From positions 1 through 43,825 of the forward strand of contig ONCV01000018.1 of the NCBI GenBank assembly GCA_900316415.1: a stretch of DNA of 43,825 nucleotides, in the 5' to 3' direction. Origin of the DNA: an uncultured Eubacteriales bacterium (lineage in GTDB: Bacteria; Bacillota; Clostridia; Christensenellales; Aristaeellaceae). The notes under the pieces are model-generated. The model was not told the DNA's origin. It did not search any database and saw only the letters and a program-made list of their open reading frames with translations. This document shows positions 1 through 8,643 of the stretch, piece after piece (the stretch's first letter is position 1; each line of letters starts with the position of its first letter). The position numbers and the translations under genes are program-made.

Positions 1-95
1 GTCATTGCTGACAGCAGCTTGCGGTTCGCTACACTTGGCGGTAAATACCCGTGGCGGGACTTTCACCCGCTAGAATTGTGCCATGCCCGGCACAC
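1..95 (-). mobile_element. Group II intron, 5' end (domain I start), truncated by window edge
   Basis: Read on the minus strand, the intron would begin GTGTGCCGGGCATGG at position 95, followed by a CTAGCGGGTGAAAGTCCCG segment. This is the typical start of bacterial group IIC-like introns (GUGYGCC-GGCAUGG, then GGGUGAAAGUCCC). The 5' exon is the intrinsic terminator hairpin of the neighbouring SH3 gene (104-129) plus a short T-rich tail. Insertion just behind a terminator is the known habit of class C introns. Only about 95 nt are present, so the reverse transcriptase ORF is outside the window. The exact splice boundary (95/96) is inferred from the GTGTG start. Confidence 0.72.
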
Positions 96-100
96 GCAGT

Positions 101-129
101 AAAACAGGGAGGCCTTTCGGCCTCCCTGT
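101..129 (-). terminator. Intrinsic terminator of the large SH3 gene
   Basis: Perfect 11-bp stem (104-114 with 119-129), loop of four, followed on the minus strand by TTTT. It starts 19 nt after the stop codon of the SH3/Pro-Thr-repeat gene. The group II intron 5' end begins a few bases further on. Confidence 0.9.
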
Positions 130-147
130 CAGAATCGGTCTCTCAGA

Positions 148-3100
148 TCAGAGATTCTGCTCTGAATCGTTGCTGGAATTCGGGTCGCTGTAGCGTTCGC
201 TGCGGGCTCTCCTGCGCGTAGCGCCGGAGCTTTCCTGCCCGTTGCCGGGCCGGAAGGACGCGGTGTATTCCGTTTCCTCTTCCCCGCCGTGGGTGGAATA
301 GCGCCGATAGGGGTTATCCACCTTTCCGCTGTAGGGTTTCGCGTTTCTCGCGGCGGGCGTTCCCGTCGGAGCTTCCCCGCCCCATTCTTCCGTGCCTTTC
401 GTCCGTCCATTCTGTCCGTCGGAACCGGGCTTCGGCGGATTTCCGGTGTCCTGGGCCGCGCGGTTCTGATTCCGGACCCGTCCGGCCGCGGTGGCGGCTC
501 CCGCCGTTCCGGCGCTCCGGGCTCCCGCGGAGCCTGCGCCAGCCTGCGCCCGGTTCTGCGCCGAACGCTTCCGGGCGGCCGCCAGTTCCTCTTCCCTGCG
601 CCGCCTGCGCAGCGCGGTGTATCCGGCATACCCGCCGCCGCCGATGCACATCAGCACGGCCGCGCCGATAATCCATCCCGCCGCGCCGATTCCGCCTTCC
701 GTTTCCTCCTGGACGGGAGCCGGTGACAGCGTTTCCAGCGGTTCCTCCGTCACTTCCGGCGTCTCCGTGGGCGCTTCGCCCAGCTGTTCCTCCAGATAGG
801 CCAGGCCTTCCGCCACCAGCGTGTCCGAATCCGCCTCTCCCTGATAATGGGACTTCAGCAGGCCTTCCAGCTGCTCCCGGCTCGCGGTTCCGTCCTTCAC
901 ATCCTGAATCAGCGAATCCAGGTATTCGTGGGGATCCGCCGTCGTCAGCGGAGCCGGCGTCGCAAAGGGGTCAAAGGGCTGATAGCTGACCACGATGCCG
1001 CTGTCCGGGTTGGTCCAGACGCTGACCTTCTGATCCTCCGCGGAAACCACCTTGGAGGTATCCGCGGTTCCGGTGGAAGCGCTTCCGCCGGAGGAGGAGC
1101 CGGTCGCGTTGTTGGAAATGCCCTTCAGATACTCACTGGAGCCCAGGAACTCCTCCCATTCGTTCAGCGTCAGCTGCTTGAAGTAGTCCCCCATGATGTA
1201 TCCGTTGGTGCCGTTGTAATTCACCCGATACCAGACGCTTCCGTCCGTTTCCGTCGTGCCCAGCACCAGGCAGTACGCGTATTTCTTCAGCTGGCGGATC
1301 AGCTTTCCGTTCTTGCCGGGGGTTTCCCGGAAATTCACGTTGTTGCTGGTGTATCCGTAGCTGCTCAGGGCGTCCCCGTCATAGGGCTGAACGGTGATCA
1401 GCGCGGTGGGTTCCGGCGTGGCGTTGATCGTGTTCAGATATTCCATGACCTCGCTCTGGCCCATCATCCGCAGCATGTCCGCACGCACATAGCCCACCTT
1501 GCCGTTGTACTGAATCTGATGCCAGGGCTCCCAGTCCGTATAGATCTGCGCATTGACAAAGACTACCTGATTCGCGGGCAGTTCATCCATGATCACGCTG
1601 TTGGAGCTCGGCCAGTTCCGCACATAGGCTCCGTCTCCGATGGTGATCCCGTATCCCACGATCTGCGGCGGCTCCTCCGTGGCCGGGACGGTCGACGTCG
1701 CGGTCGGCGCGGGCGTATCCGTCGGCTCAGTGGTCGGGGCGTCCGTCGGGGCCGGGGTCGGCGTATCCGTGGGGGCCGGGGTCGGGGTATCCGTCGGCGC
1801 GGGGGTCGGGGTATCCGTCGGCACCGGGGTCGGGGTATCCGTCGGCACCGGGGTCGGGGTATCCGTCGGCGCGGGGGTCGGGGTATCCGTCGGCACCGGG
1901 GTCGGGGTATCCGTGGGGGCCGGGGTCGGGGTATCCGTGGGGACCGGAGTCGGCGTGTCCGTCGGGGCCGGGGTCGGCGTATCCGTGGGGGCCGGGGTCG
2001 GCGTGTCCGTCGGCGCCGGAGTCGGCGTATCCGTCGGCGCCGTCGTCGGCTCCGGAGATTCCTCCGGCTCCTTGCTGGGTTCCTCCGAGGGCTCCTCCGC
2101 GCCGGTCGTCCGGGTCTCGCCATAGAGGGCCAGATCCAGATCCGCCGCGGTCATCGGCTCGATCGGAGAGGCCTGCTTCTCCATGACCCGGTCGCTGTCC
2201 GCCTGGGTCAGAACATCCAGGAACTTGCTCATGATGAAGCGGATCTCACCCTTGTACAGCACCGCGGTCCAGGTCTCTCCGGCTTCGTTGACTTCCTCCC
2301 GCAGGGCATAGACCTCGGTACCGGTCTTCAGTTCCTTGATCAGCTTCGATTTCCGGTCGGTCTTCGCGCGGACGCGAACGCCCTTGCTGTTGGTCCGGGC
2401 AAACCGGTTGATCATCTCTCCGGAAGGAATGGGCGTCTCGATCACCGGTTCGGGGGTCTCCGTCGGTTCAGGCGTTTCGGTCTCTCCGGGGAGATCCGTT
2501 TCCGTCTCCTCGTCCCCCTCCGGATTCAGCTCCTGCCCGTCATCCGTTTGCAGATTCTGCAGTTCCTCCGGCGCCTGATTCACGCTCAGGACCTGCTTCG
2601 GAATCTCCTCCGGAGCCGGCTCTTCGGAGGGCTCCTCCGACGGTTCTTCCGTGGGCTCCTCCGTGGGTTCCGGGGTGGGCGGAGCTTCCAGATTATCCAG
2701 TTCCTCCGCGCTCATGGGCGGAATGGGCGTCATCATCGGGTCCGCCAGGATGATTTCGCTGTCCGCCTGTGTCAGCACCTCCAGGAATTCGCTCATCACA
2801 TAGCCGAATTCATTGTTGCACAGCACCGCGGTCCAGCTTTCGCCCTTCGCGTTGGTTTCCTCCCGCAGGGCATAGACAAATTCATTGGATTTCAGTTCCT
2901 TCAGGATTTTCGAATCCGTGCTCTTCTCCGCCCGGAAGCGAACGTTCTTGACGGTCTGCGCGATCCGGTTGATCATCGTTCCCATGGGAATGGGCGTTTC
3001 AAGAACCGGTTCAGGCGTCGCGGTGGGTTCCGGCGTCGGTTCCTCGGTGGGCTCCTCCGTGGGTTCCTCCGTCGGTTCCTCGGTGGGTTCCTCCGTCGGC

Positions 3101-3981
3101 TCCTCCGTGGGTTCCTCCGTCGGTTTCTCGGTGGGCTCCTCCGTCGGCTCCTCGGTGGGTTCCTCCGTCGGTTCCTCGGTCGGTTCCTCCGTCGGCTCCT
3201 CCGTGGGTTCCTCCGTCGGCTCTTCCGTGGGCTCCTCCGTCGGCTCCTCCGTGGGTTCCTCCGTCGGCTCCTCCGTGGGTTCCTCCGTCGGTTCCTCGGT
3301 CGGTTCCTCCGTGGGCTCTTCCGTGGGCTCCTCCGTCGGTTCCTCGGTGGGCTCCTCCGTCGGTTCCTCGGTCGGTTCCTCCGTGGGCTCCTCGGTGGGT
3401 TCCGGTGTCGGTTCCTCGGTGGGCTCCTCCGTCGGTTCCTCGGTGGGTTCAGGCGTCGGCTCTTCCGTGGGTTCAGGCGTCGGTTCTTCTGTGGGCTCCT
3501 CGGTCACCTCCACCGGAATGGGCGCCGCGGTCTGCGTGGAGATGTACAGCAGGAACTGCTCCGTCCGCATTTCCTCCGTTTCCGGCAGAATCTCCGTCGC
3601 AGTCAGGGGCACGCAGGGACCTTCCAGCGTCAGCCCCGCGTCCGCCACTCCGGTCAGCGGCATGCCGCTTTCCGGCATAAAGACATAATTATGCCCCGGA
3701 TGGAAGGCCATCAGGGTCAGATTATACAGCTGCTCCGCCGGGACATAGACCCAGAAGACGCCTGCCGTCCCCTCCACGGGCACGGCATAGGAGGTCTGGA
3801 TCATTTCCTGTTCCGTTCCGGGATTCTCCGTCCACTGCACATACAGCTGCAGCTCCATCCAGTCCTCCGACACGGACGGAACGGGCGGCACGTCGGCGGC
3901 CAGGGCCGCCGGCACCGCGGCAGCCAGCATCCATACGGACAGCAGGGCAGCCATCACTCTTTTCAGGGAAATCTTTTTCAT
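148..3981 (-). CDS. Secreted/anchored multi-SH3 protein with long Glu-Pro-Thr and Thr-Pro repeat tracts
   Basis: Large (1277 aa) envelope protein of unknown exact role. An N-terminal signal peptide (Lys-rich start, hydrophobic core, AAALAAD-like cleavage zone near residue 28) is followed by a globular domain of about 120 residues. A long EEPT-repeat tract follows (about 157-324). Two bacterial SH3-type domains (about 330-412 and 517-597) are separated by an acidic Pro/Thr linker. A TDTPTPAP/VP tract (about 630-764) precedes two more SH3 domains (about 774-837 and 864-944). Near residues 1090-1110 there is one transmembrane helix, followed by an Arg-rich tail of about 165 residues that should be cytoplasmic. 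SH3b domains commonly bind peptidoglycan; the tracts look like wall-spanning stalks. The ATG at 3981 has AGGAGG eight bases upstream and a strong promoter at 4033-4061. Ligand and partner are not evident. Confidence 0.85.
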   Translation of the reverse strand: MKKISLKRVMAALLSVWMLAAAVPAALAADVPPVPSVSEDWMELQLYVQWTENPGTEQEMIQTSYAVPVEGTAGVFWVYVPAEQLYNLTLMAFHPGHNYVFMPESGMPLTGVADAGLTLEGPCVPLTATEILPETEEMRTEQFLLYISTQTAAPIPVEVTEEPTEEPTPEPTEEPTPEPTEEPTEEPTEEPTPEPTEEPTEEPTEEPTEEPTEEPTEEPTEEPTEEPTEEPTEEPTEEPTEEPTEEPTEEPTEEPTEEPTEEPTEEPTEEPTEEPTEEPTEEPTEKPTEEPTEEPTEEPTEEPTEEPTEEPTEEPTPEPTATPEPVLETPIPMGTMINRIAQTVKNVRFRAEKSTDSKILKELKSNEFVYALREETNAKGESWTAVLCNNEFGYVMSEFLEVLTQADSEIILADPMMTPIPPMSAEELDNLEAPPTPEPTEEPTEEPSEEPSEEPAPEEIPKQVLSVNQAPEELQNLQTDDGQELNPEGDEETETDLPGETETPEPTETPEPVIETPIPSGEMINRFARTNSKGVRVRAKTDRKSKLIKELKTGTEVYALREEVNEAGETWTAVLYKGEIRFIMSKFLDVLTQADSDRVMEKQASPIEPMTAADLDLALYGETRTTGAEEPSEEPSKEPEESPEPTTAPTDTPTPAPTDTPTPAPTDTPTPAPTDTPTPVPTDTPTPAPTDTPTPVPTDTPTPAPTDTPTPVPTDTPTPVPTDTPTPAPTDTPTPAPTDTPTPAPTDAPTTEPTDTPAPTATSTVPATEEPPQIVGYGITIGDGAYVRNWPSSNSVIMDELPANQVVFVNAQIYTDWEPWHQIQYNGKVGYVRADMLRMMGQSEVMEYLNTINATPEPTALITVQPYDGDALSSYGYTSNNVNFRETPGKNGKLIRQLKKYAYCLVLGTTETDGSVWYRVNYNGTNGYIMGDYFKQLTLNEWEEFLGSSEYLKGISNNATGSSSGGSASTGTADTSKVVSAEDQKVSVWTNPDSGIVVSYQPFDPFATPAPLTTADPHEYLDSLIQDVKDGTASREQLEGLLKSHYQGEADSDTLVAEGLAYLEEQLGEAPTETPEVTEEPLETLSPAPVQEETEGGIGAAGWIIGAAVLMCIGGGGYAGYTALRRRRREEELAAARKRSAQNRAQAGAGSAGARSAGTAGAATAAGRVRNQNRAAQDTGNPPKPGSDGQNGRTKGTEEWGGEAPTGTPAARNAKPYSGKVDNPYRRYSTHGGEEETEYTASFRPGNGQESSGATRRRARSERYSDPNSSNDSEQNL
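1715..2050. repeat. 24-bp tandem repeat encoding TDTPTPAP/VP
   Basis: About fourteen head-to-tail copies of a degenerate 24-bp unit (core GTCGGGGTATCCGTCGGCGC on the plus strand), in frame with the minus-strand SH3 gene. Each unit adds eight residues of a Thr/Asp/Pro linker. Copies differ mainly at third codon positions, so the peptide is kept more strictly than the DNA. Confidence 0.9.
3030..3510. repeat. 12-bp tandem repeat encoding EEPT
   Basis: About 40 tandem copies of a degenerate 12-bp unit (GGTTCCTCCGTC, GGCTCCTCGGTG and similar on the plus strand), in frame with the minus-strand SH3 gene. They give an acidic Glu-Glu-Pro-Thr stalk. The unit length is a multiple of three, so copy-number changes would alter stalk length without breaking the frame. 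Confidence 0.92.
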
Positions 3982-4032
3982 CGGCTTATCCTCCTGAAAA
4001 ATCCTCTTCCCTCCCGGGAAATATACAGGGAT

Positions 4033-4061
4033 ATTCTACCCTTCCTTTCCATTCTTGTCAA
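4033..4061 (-). promoter_or_regulatory. Sigma-A promoter of the large SH3 gene
   Basis: Minus-strand TTGACA (4056-4061), 17-bp spacer, TAGAAT (4033-4038). Transcription should start near 4026, leaving a leader of about 45 nt that carries AGGAGG. Confidence 0.85.
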
Positions 4062-4200
4062 ATTTCTTACAAATCTGCATTTCCTTTGTTTCTCAACATC
4101 TCCAGCCTTTTTGCTCCCTCTCCGGGCGATTAATTCCGTGATAAAAATGTAACAATATCTTCTTTTTCCCCTTTCCGGGAAGCCGGGACCCTTTTCTTCC

Positions 4201-4229
4201 TTGAAGTCTCTTCCTTTTTCGTGTAAAAT
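4201..4229 (+). promoter_or_regulatory. Sigma-A promoter of the metallophosphoesterase/ECF operon
   Basis: TTGAAG (4201-4206), 17-bp spacer, TAAAAT (4224-4229). It is divergent from the SH3 gene promoter in the 308-bp gap between the two genes. It probably drives the whole 4299-10253 gene run, since no other promoter is visible inside it. Confidence 0.78.
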
Positions 4230-4298
4230 ATGCCGTGCCCGCATGGACGGGCATTGTTTTGATGGAAATCGGCGGCTCGCCGGAAGGGGATGTTTGGG

Positions 4299-5237
4299 TT
4301 GAATGAGTATCGCGGAAAGCACGCGTCTTCGCTTCCCTGGGCGGTTTCTTCCACGGCGTCCTCGCACTATCGTTCCCGTCATGTGCGGCAGAACCGGCGG
4401 AAGAGGCGGGTTCTGTTCCTGGTGCTCTGCGTGCTGCTGGTGCTGCTGGTCTATCCCTTCCTGGAAGCCCGCTTCCTTCAGATCGACCGCGCCAGCCTGA
4501 CCTCGGAGCATCTGCCCGGGGATATCGGGCACCTGCGGGTGGCTTTTCTGTCCGATGTGCATTACGGATTCCATTTCTCCGACGCCCAGGTGAACGCCCT
4601 GGTCTCCTCTCTCAACGACCTGAAGCCGGATGTGGTGATCTTCGGCGGCGATATCGGGGATTCGCCGGATGATGCCATTGCCTTTTATCGAAAGCTTCCC
4701 TCCATTCATGCGCGGTATGCCATGCTGGGGGTGCTCGGCGAGGCGGATCATGGGGAGACGGATCTGGAGCGCAGCATGGTGACGGATGCCATGCGGGACG
4801 CCGGAATTGTTCCGCTGGTGAACGAGGCGGTGCCCGTCCGGATCGGTACCAGCGTGATCTACGTGGCCGGCCTGGATGACGTGCTTCTCGGAAAACCGGA
4901 TCTGACCTCCCTGGCGGCCCGGGTCTCCGCGGAGGATTACGTGATCTTCGTTTCCCACAATCCCTCCGTCATCCCGGAAAGCCAGCGCGCCGTGGATCGG
5001 GACGGCCGCCTCAGCTGGTTCGATCTCGCGCTTTTCGGGCATACCCACGGCGGCCAGATGCGGGTTTTCTCCCCCTTCCTGAATATCGCCGGGGACGTGG
5101 ATGACCGGTACACCCGGGGCTGGCTGGTGGAGAATCGCTCCGTTCTGCTGATATCCAACGGCGTGGGCACCTCGGTGCTCCCCGCCCGTCTTCTCTGCCC
5201 GCCCCAGCTGCACTGCATTGACATTTCCCTCCCCTGA
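4299..5237 (+). CDS. Membrane-anchored metallophosphoesterase (YkuE/YaeI-like) with altered motif III
   Basis: Calcineurin-like phosphoesterase of the class acting on lipid or cell-surface phosphodiesters. A basic N-terminus and one hydrophobic helix (about residues 36-55) place the catalytic domain outside the membrane. Metal motifs visible in order: SDVHYG (D-x-H), FGGDIGD, VSHNPS and FGHTHGGQ. The usual GNHD motif is replaced by GEAD, so the bridging Asn and the catalytic His are both missing at that place. An ATG at 4290 touches the ribosome binding site GGAAGGGG with no spacing. The TTG at 4299, nine bases from it, is a better placed start; the protein is then 312 aa. The ECF genes follow after 80 bp without a promoter or terminator. 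Family assignment is firm; activity is uncertain. Confidence 0.82.
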   Translation: MNEYRGKHASSLPWAVSSTASSHYRSRHVRQNRRKRRVLFLVLCVLLVLLVYPFLEARFLQIDRASLTSEHLPGDIGHLRVAFLSDVHYGFHFSDAQVNALVSSLNDLKPDVVIFGGDIGDSPDDAIAFYRKLPSIHARYAMLGVLGEADHGETDLERSMVTDAMRDAGIVPLVNEAVPVRIGTSVIYVAGLDDVLLGKPDLTSLAARVSAEDYVIFVSHNPSVIPESQRAVDRDGRLSWFDLALFGHTHGGQMRVFSPFLNIAGDVDDRYTRGWLVENRSVLLISNGVGTSVLPARLLCPPQLHCIDISLP

Positions 5238-5317
5238 GGGTGCCGGTTTTCCGGCCTCCTCCGGACCGTACTTCCCGCCGCCCGCCTCCGGGCGGCCACG
5301 AAAGGGTCAGGTATTTC

Positions 5318-6172
5318 ATGAACGATCAGGTTCGCATTCAACTGGAGAACGTCTCCTACTCCTATGAGGACGCCCCTGCCCCCGCGCTTTCCCGGGCCAG
5401 CGCCGTGATCCGGGAAGGGGAATTTGTCGCCGTGCTGGGGCACAACGGCTCCGGAAAGTCCACCCTGGCCAAGCTGCTGAACGCCCTGTACCTTCCCTCG
5501 GAGGGGAAGGTGGTCGTCTGCGGATACGACACCGCCCGGGAGGAATTCACCTGGGAGATCCGCCGCCGGGCCGGCATGATCTTTCAGAATCCGGACAATC
5601 AGATCGTCGCCACGGTGGTCAAGGAGGATGTGGCCTTCGGGCTGGAGAATCTCGGCGTTCCCACGGACGAGATGATTCCCCGGGTGGAATCCGCGCTGGC
5701 CGCCGTGCATATGAGCGGATACGCGGATTCCGCGCCGCATATGCTCTCCGGCGGCCAGAAGCAGCGGGTGGCCGTGGCGGGCATCCTGGCCATGGAGCCC
5801 TCCGTGCTGATCGCGGACGAGGCCACCGCCATGCTGGATCCCTCCGGGCGTCAGGAGGTGCTGTCCACCGTCCAGGCCCTGAACCGCCGGAAGGGGATCA
5901 CCGTGGTCTGGATCACGCATTTCATGGAGGAGGCCGCGCTGGCGGACCGCATCCTCGTGGTTTCGGATGGGGTGATTACCGCGGACGGAACGCCCCGGGA
6001 GATTTTTGAGGATGTGGAGGGCATGCGGAATCTGCATCTGGATGTTCCCCGGATGACCTCCCTGGCCGCGGATCTGCGAAAGGAAGGCATGCCCCTGCGG
6101 CCGGGAATTCTGACCGTGGAGGATCTGGTGAAGGAGGTGGAGCGGCTGTGTCCATTGAAGTCCGGCATCTGA
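5318..6172 (+). CDS. ecfA1: ECF transporter ATPase subunit EcfA1 (CbiO-type)
   Basis: One of the two ATPases that power energy-coupling-factor vitamin/metal importers together with EcfT and exchangeable substrate-binding S components. 284 aa, the normal size. Walker A GHNGSGKST is at residues 41-49, the Q-loop region reads FQNPDNQIVA, the signature LSGGQKQR is near 143 and Walker B ends IADEA near 166. The ATG at 5318 follows GAAAGGG. The open frame extends upstream to 5240, but that part is unlike the family. The end overlaps ecfA2 by 25 bp. No S-component gene lies next to it, so this is probably a shared group II energizing module. Confidence 0.93.
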   Translation: MNDQVRIQLENVSYSYEDAPAPALSRASAVIREGEFVAVLGHNGSGKSTLAKLLNALYLPSEGKVVVCGYDTAREEFTWEIRRRAGMIFQNPDNQIVATVVKEDVAFGLENLGVPTDEMIPRVESALAAVHMSGYADSAPHMLSGGQKQRVAVAGILAMEPSVLIADEATAMLDPSGRQEVLSTVQALNRRKGITVVWITHFMEEAALADRILVVSDGVITADGTPREIFEDVEGMRNLHLDVPRMTSLAADLRKEGMPLRPGILTVEDLVKEVERLCPLKSGI

Positions 6173-7011
6173 CCCATGTCTACGGGGAGGGCAGCGTGCT
6201 GCGCACGGTCGCCCTGGAGGATATCTCCTTTACCGTCCGGGAGGGCGAATTCGTCGGCATCGTCGGGCATACCGGCTCCGGCAAGTCCACCCTGGTGCAG
6301 CATCTGAACGGTCTGCTCAAGCCCTCCTCCGGCCAGGTGCTGGTGGACGGCGAGGATCTGAACGGGGACAAAACCGACCGCCGGGCCCTGCGCCGGCGGG
6401 TGGGGCTGGTTTTCCAGTACCCGGAGTATCAGCTCTTTGAGGAAACCGTGGCCCGGGATATTGCCTTCGGCCCGAAAAACCAGGGCCTGGGCAAGGAGGA
6501 AATTGACCGCCGGGTGCGCCGGGCCATGGACTGGGTGCATCTGGATTACGAAAAATATGCGGAGAAGAGCCCCTTTGAGCTTTCCGGCGGACAGATGCGC
6601 CGGGTGGCCATCGCGGGCGTGCTGGCGATGGAGCCCGAAATCCTGATTCTGGATGAGCCCACCGCGGGGCTGGATCCCCGGGGGCGGGATCGGATTCTCT
6701 CCATGCTGGAGAACCTCCGCACGAAGGAAAACATGACGATTCTCATGGTCTCCCACAGCATGGAGGATATGGCCCGCCTGGCGACCCGCCTGCTGGTCAT
6801 CTCCGACGGAAAGCTGGCGATGGACGGAACGCCCCGGGAGATTTTTGCCCGGGGGGACCGGATGCGGGCGATGGGGCTGGATGTCCCGGAATCCGCCCGG
6901 CTCTGCGCCGCCCTGCGGGAGAAGGGCTACGACCTGCCGGCGGATCTCTTCCGCCCGGAGGAAGTGAAGGAGCATCTGCTCCGCCTGTGGAAGGAGGCCT
7001 CCGCATGCTGA
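6148..7011 (+). CDS. ecfA2: ECF transporter ATPase subunit EcfA2
   Basis: Second ATPase of the ECF module, 287 aa. It starts at GTG 6148 inside the end of ecfA1, with AGGAGG about ten bases upstream (within ecfA1). Walker A is GHTGSGKST, the Q-loop region VFQYPEYQLF, the signature LSGGQMRR and Walker B ILDEPTAGLD. EcfA1 and EcfA2 form a heterodimer whose closing and opening drives EcfT. The overlap with ecfT (7 bp) indicates coupled translation. The H-loop is in MVSHSMED. Confidence 0.93.
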   Translation: MSIEVRHLTHVYGEGSVLRTVALEDISFTVREGEFVGIVGHTGSGKSTLVQHLNGLLKPSSGQVLVDGEDLNGDKTDRRALRRRVGLVFQYPEYQLFEETVARDIAFGPKNQGLGKEEIDRRVRRAMDWVHLDYEKYAEKSPFELSGGQMRRVAIAGVLAMEPEILILDEPTAGLDPRGRDRILSMLENLRTKENMTILMVSHSMEDMARLATRLLVISDGKLAMDGTPREIFARGDRMRAMGLDVPESARLCAALREKGYDLPADLFRPEEVKEHLLRLWKEASAC

Positions 7012-7808
7012 GCAATATGACCATGGGCCAGTACTATCCCGTGGACAGCCCGATTCACCGCCTGGATCCGCGGACCAAACTGCTGCTGACCATTGCGCTG
7101 ATCGTCGCGGTTTTTCTGGTCAAAACCCTGGCGGGCTATCTGCTGATCCTGGGCTTCATCTATCTGGCCGCCCGGCTCGCCCGGATTCCCTTCCGGATGC
7201 TGCTGAAGGGGCTGAAGCCCCTGCGGCTGATCGTGCTCTTCACCTTTGTGCTGAACCTTTTCTTCACCGCCGGCGAGCAGGTGCTCCTCGAGATCTGGGT
7301 CATCCGGATGACCCGGGAGGGGCTTCGCCAGGCCGTGTTCTACTCGCTGCGCCTGGTCTTCCTGGTGCTGGGCACCTCGCTCCTGACCCTGACCACCTCG
7401 CCCGTGGCCCTTTCCGACGCCATCGAGCTGCTGCTCAGCCCGCTGAAGCGGATTCACTTCCCGGCCCATGAACTGGCCATGATGATGACCATCGCCCTGC
7501 GCTTCATTCCCACCCTGCTGGATGAGACGGACAAGATCATGAAGGCGCAGATGGCCCGCGGCGCGGATTTTGAAAGCGGCAATCTGATCTCCCGCGCCAG
7601 GGCCATGGTGCCCCTGCTGGTGCCCCTTTTCGTTTCCGCCTTCCGCCGGGCCGGAGATCTGGCGATGGCCATGGAAAGCCGCTGCTATCACGGCGGCGAG
7701 GGGCGGACCCGCTTCCGCGTGCTGAAGTTCACCCGGGCGGATCTCGCGGCCGCCGGGGCAATGCTGCTGCTCCTGGCCCTGGTCGTGCTGGAGCGGATCT
7801 ATCTGTAA
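7005..7808 (+). CDS. ecfT: ECF transporter transmembrane subunit EcfT
   Basis: Membrane scaffold of the ECF transporter that couples the ATPases to an S component. 267 aa with several hydrophobic segments (around residues 25-60, 75-95 and 110-130, and a C-terminal helix). The coupling region carries the ARG motif (QMARGADF) and a second ESRCYHGG segment in the place of the other Ala-Arg-Gly motif. The ATG at 7005 has AAGGAGG eight bases upstream. A GTG at 6987 is in frame but lies before that site. The order A1-A2-T-truA is typical of Firmicutes, where it usually sits behind rplQ; here the flanks are different. Confidence 0.92.
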   Translation: MLSNMTMGQYYPVDSPIHRLDPRTKLLLTIALIVAVFLVKTLAGYLLILGFIYLAARLARIPFRMLLKGLKPLRLIVLFTFVLNLFFTAGEQVLLEIWVIRMTREGLRQAVFYSLRLVFLVLGTSLLTLTTSPVALSDAIELLLSPLKRIHFPAHELAMMMTIALRFIPTLLDETDKIMKAQMARGADFESGNLISRARAMVPLLVPLFVSAFRRAGDLAMAMESRCYHGGEGRTRFRVLKFTRADLAAAGAMLLLLALVVLERIYL

Positions 7809-7836
7809 ACCTGACATGCTGCGGGAGGATGAACCC

Positions 7837-8643
7837 TTGAAACGAATCCTGCTCTCCGTGGAATATGACGGAACCGGATACGCCGGCTGGCAGCGGCAGT
7901 CCAACGGGCTGGCCGTGCAGCAGGTGCTGGAGGAAACGCTGGAAAAGGCCTGCGGGCACGCCGTGACGGTAACCGGCTCCTCCCGCACGGATGCCGGGGT
8001 TCACGCCCTCGCCCAGCAGGTTCACTTTGACACGGGCTGTTCCATTCCCCCGGAGAAGTTTCCCTTCGTGCTCAACACCATGCTGCCGCCGGATATCCGG
8101 GTGCATGCCGGCCGGGAAGTGCCGCCGGAATTTCATGCCCGGTTCCTTTCCTGCGGAAAAACCTATACCTATCGGATTCTCAACGCCCGGCACGGCACAG
8201 CCCTGTATCGGAATCTGTGCTGGCATGTTCCCGTGCCCCTGGATCCGGAGGCCATGACTGCCTCCCTGTCCGCCCTGCCCGGCCGGCATGACTTCGTTGC
8301 CTTTCAGGCGGCGGGCGGCACCGCGAAGACCACCGTGCGCACGCTGGACCGGGCGGAAATGCGCCGGGAGGGGGATCTGATCTCGATCATCGTCTCCGGC
8401 AATGCCTTTCTGTACAACATGGTTCGGATCATCGCCGGCACCCTGGCGGAAATCGGCCTTCACCGGCTTTCCCCGGATGCCTTTTCTTCCGCGCTGGCTT
8501 CGGGAAACCGGCTGGATCTGGGCATGACCGCGCCGCCCCAGGGGCTGGAACTGACGGAGGTCCGGTATCCCGACCGGGCGTTCACCGATCCCGCGGCCCT
8601 GCGCTGGCATCAGGAAGGAGGGGACGCCCCGTGCTCCGACTGA
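7837..8643 (+). CDS. truA: tRNA pseudouridine(38-40) synthase TruA
   Basis: Converts uridines 38-40 of the tRNA anticodon arm to pseudouridine. The protein starts with the family pattern LSVEYDGTGYAGWQRQ and carries the catalytic Asp in SRTDAGVHAL (residue 52 from this start). The YNMVRIIAGT segment is typical of the C-terminal half. The TTG at 7837 is chosen because GGGAGG lies seven bases upstream and the product then begins MKRILL as in relatives. The ATG at 7816 is in frame but precedes that ribosome binding site. It follows ecfT after 28 bp, and its end overlaps the next gene by 13 bp. Confidence 0.93.
   Translation: MKRILLSVEYDGTGYAGWQRQSNGLAVQQVLEETLEKACGHAVTVTGSSRTDAGVHALAQQVHFDTGCSIPPEKFPFVLNTMLPPDIRVHAGREVPPEFHARFLSCGKTYTYRILNARHGTALYRNLCWHVPVPLDPEAMTASLSALPGRHDFVAFQAAGGTAKTTVRTLDRAEMRREGDLISIIVSGNAFLYNMVRIIAGTLAEIGLHRLSPDAFSSALASGNRLDLGMTAPPQGLELTEVRYPDRAFTDPAALRWHQEGGDAPCSD

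Noticed and set aside
1715..3510. Regular short repeats resembling a CRISPR array
   Set aside because: Units are contiguous, in frame and without unique spacers, and they encode protein stalks.
847..4152. Open frame of 1101 codons on the plus strand opposite the SH3 gene
   Set aside because: It is the mirror of the GC-rich repeat coding region. The peptide is low-complexity Arg/Gly, and there is no ribosome binding site or promoter.
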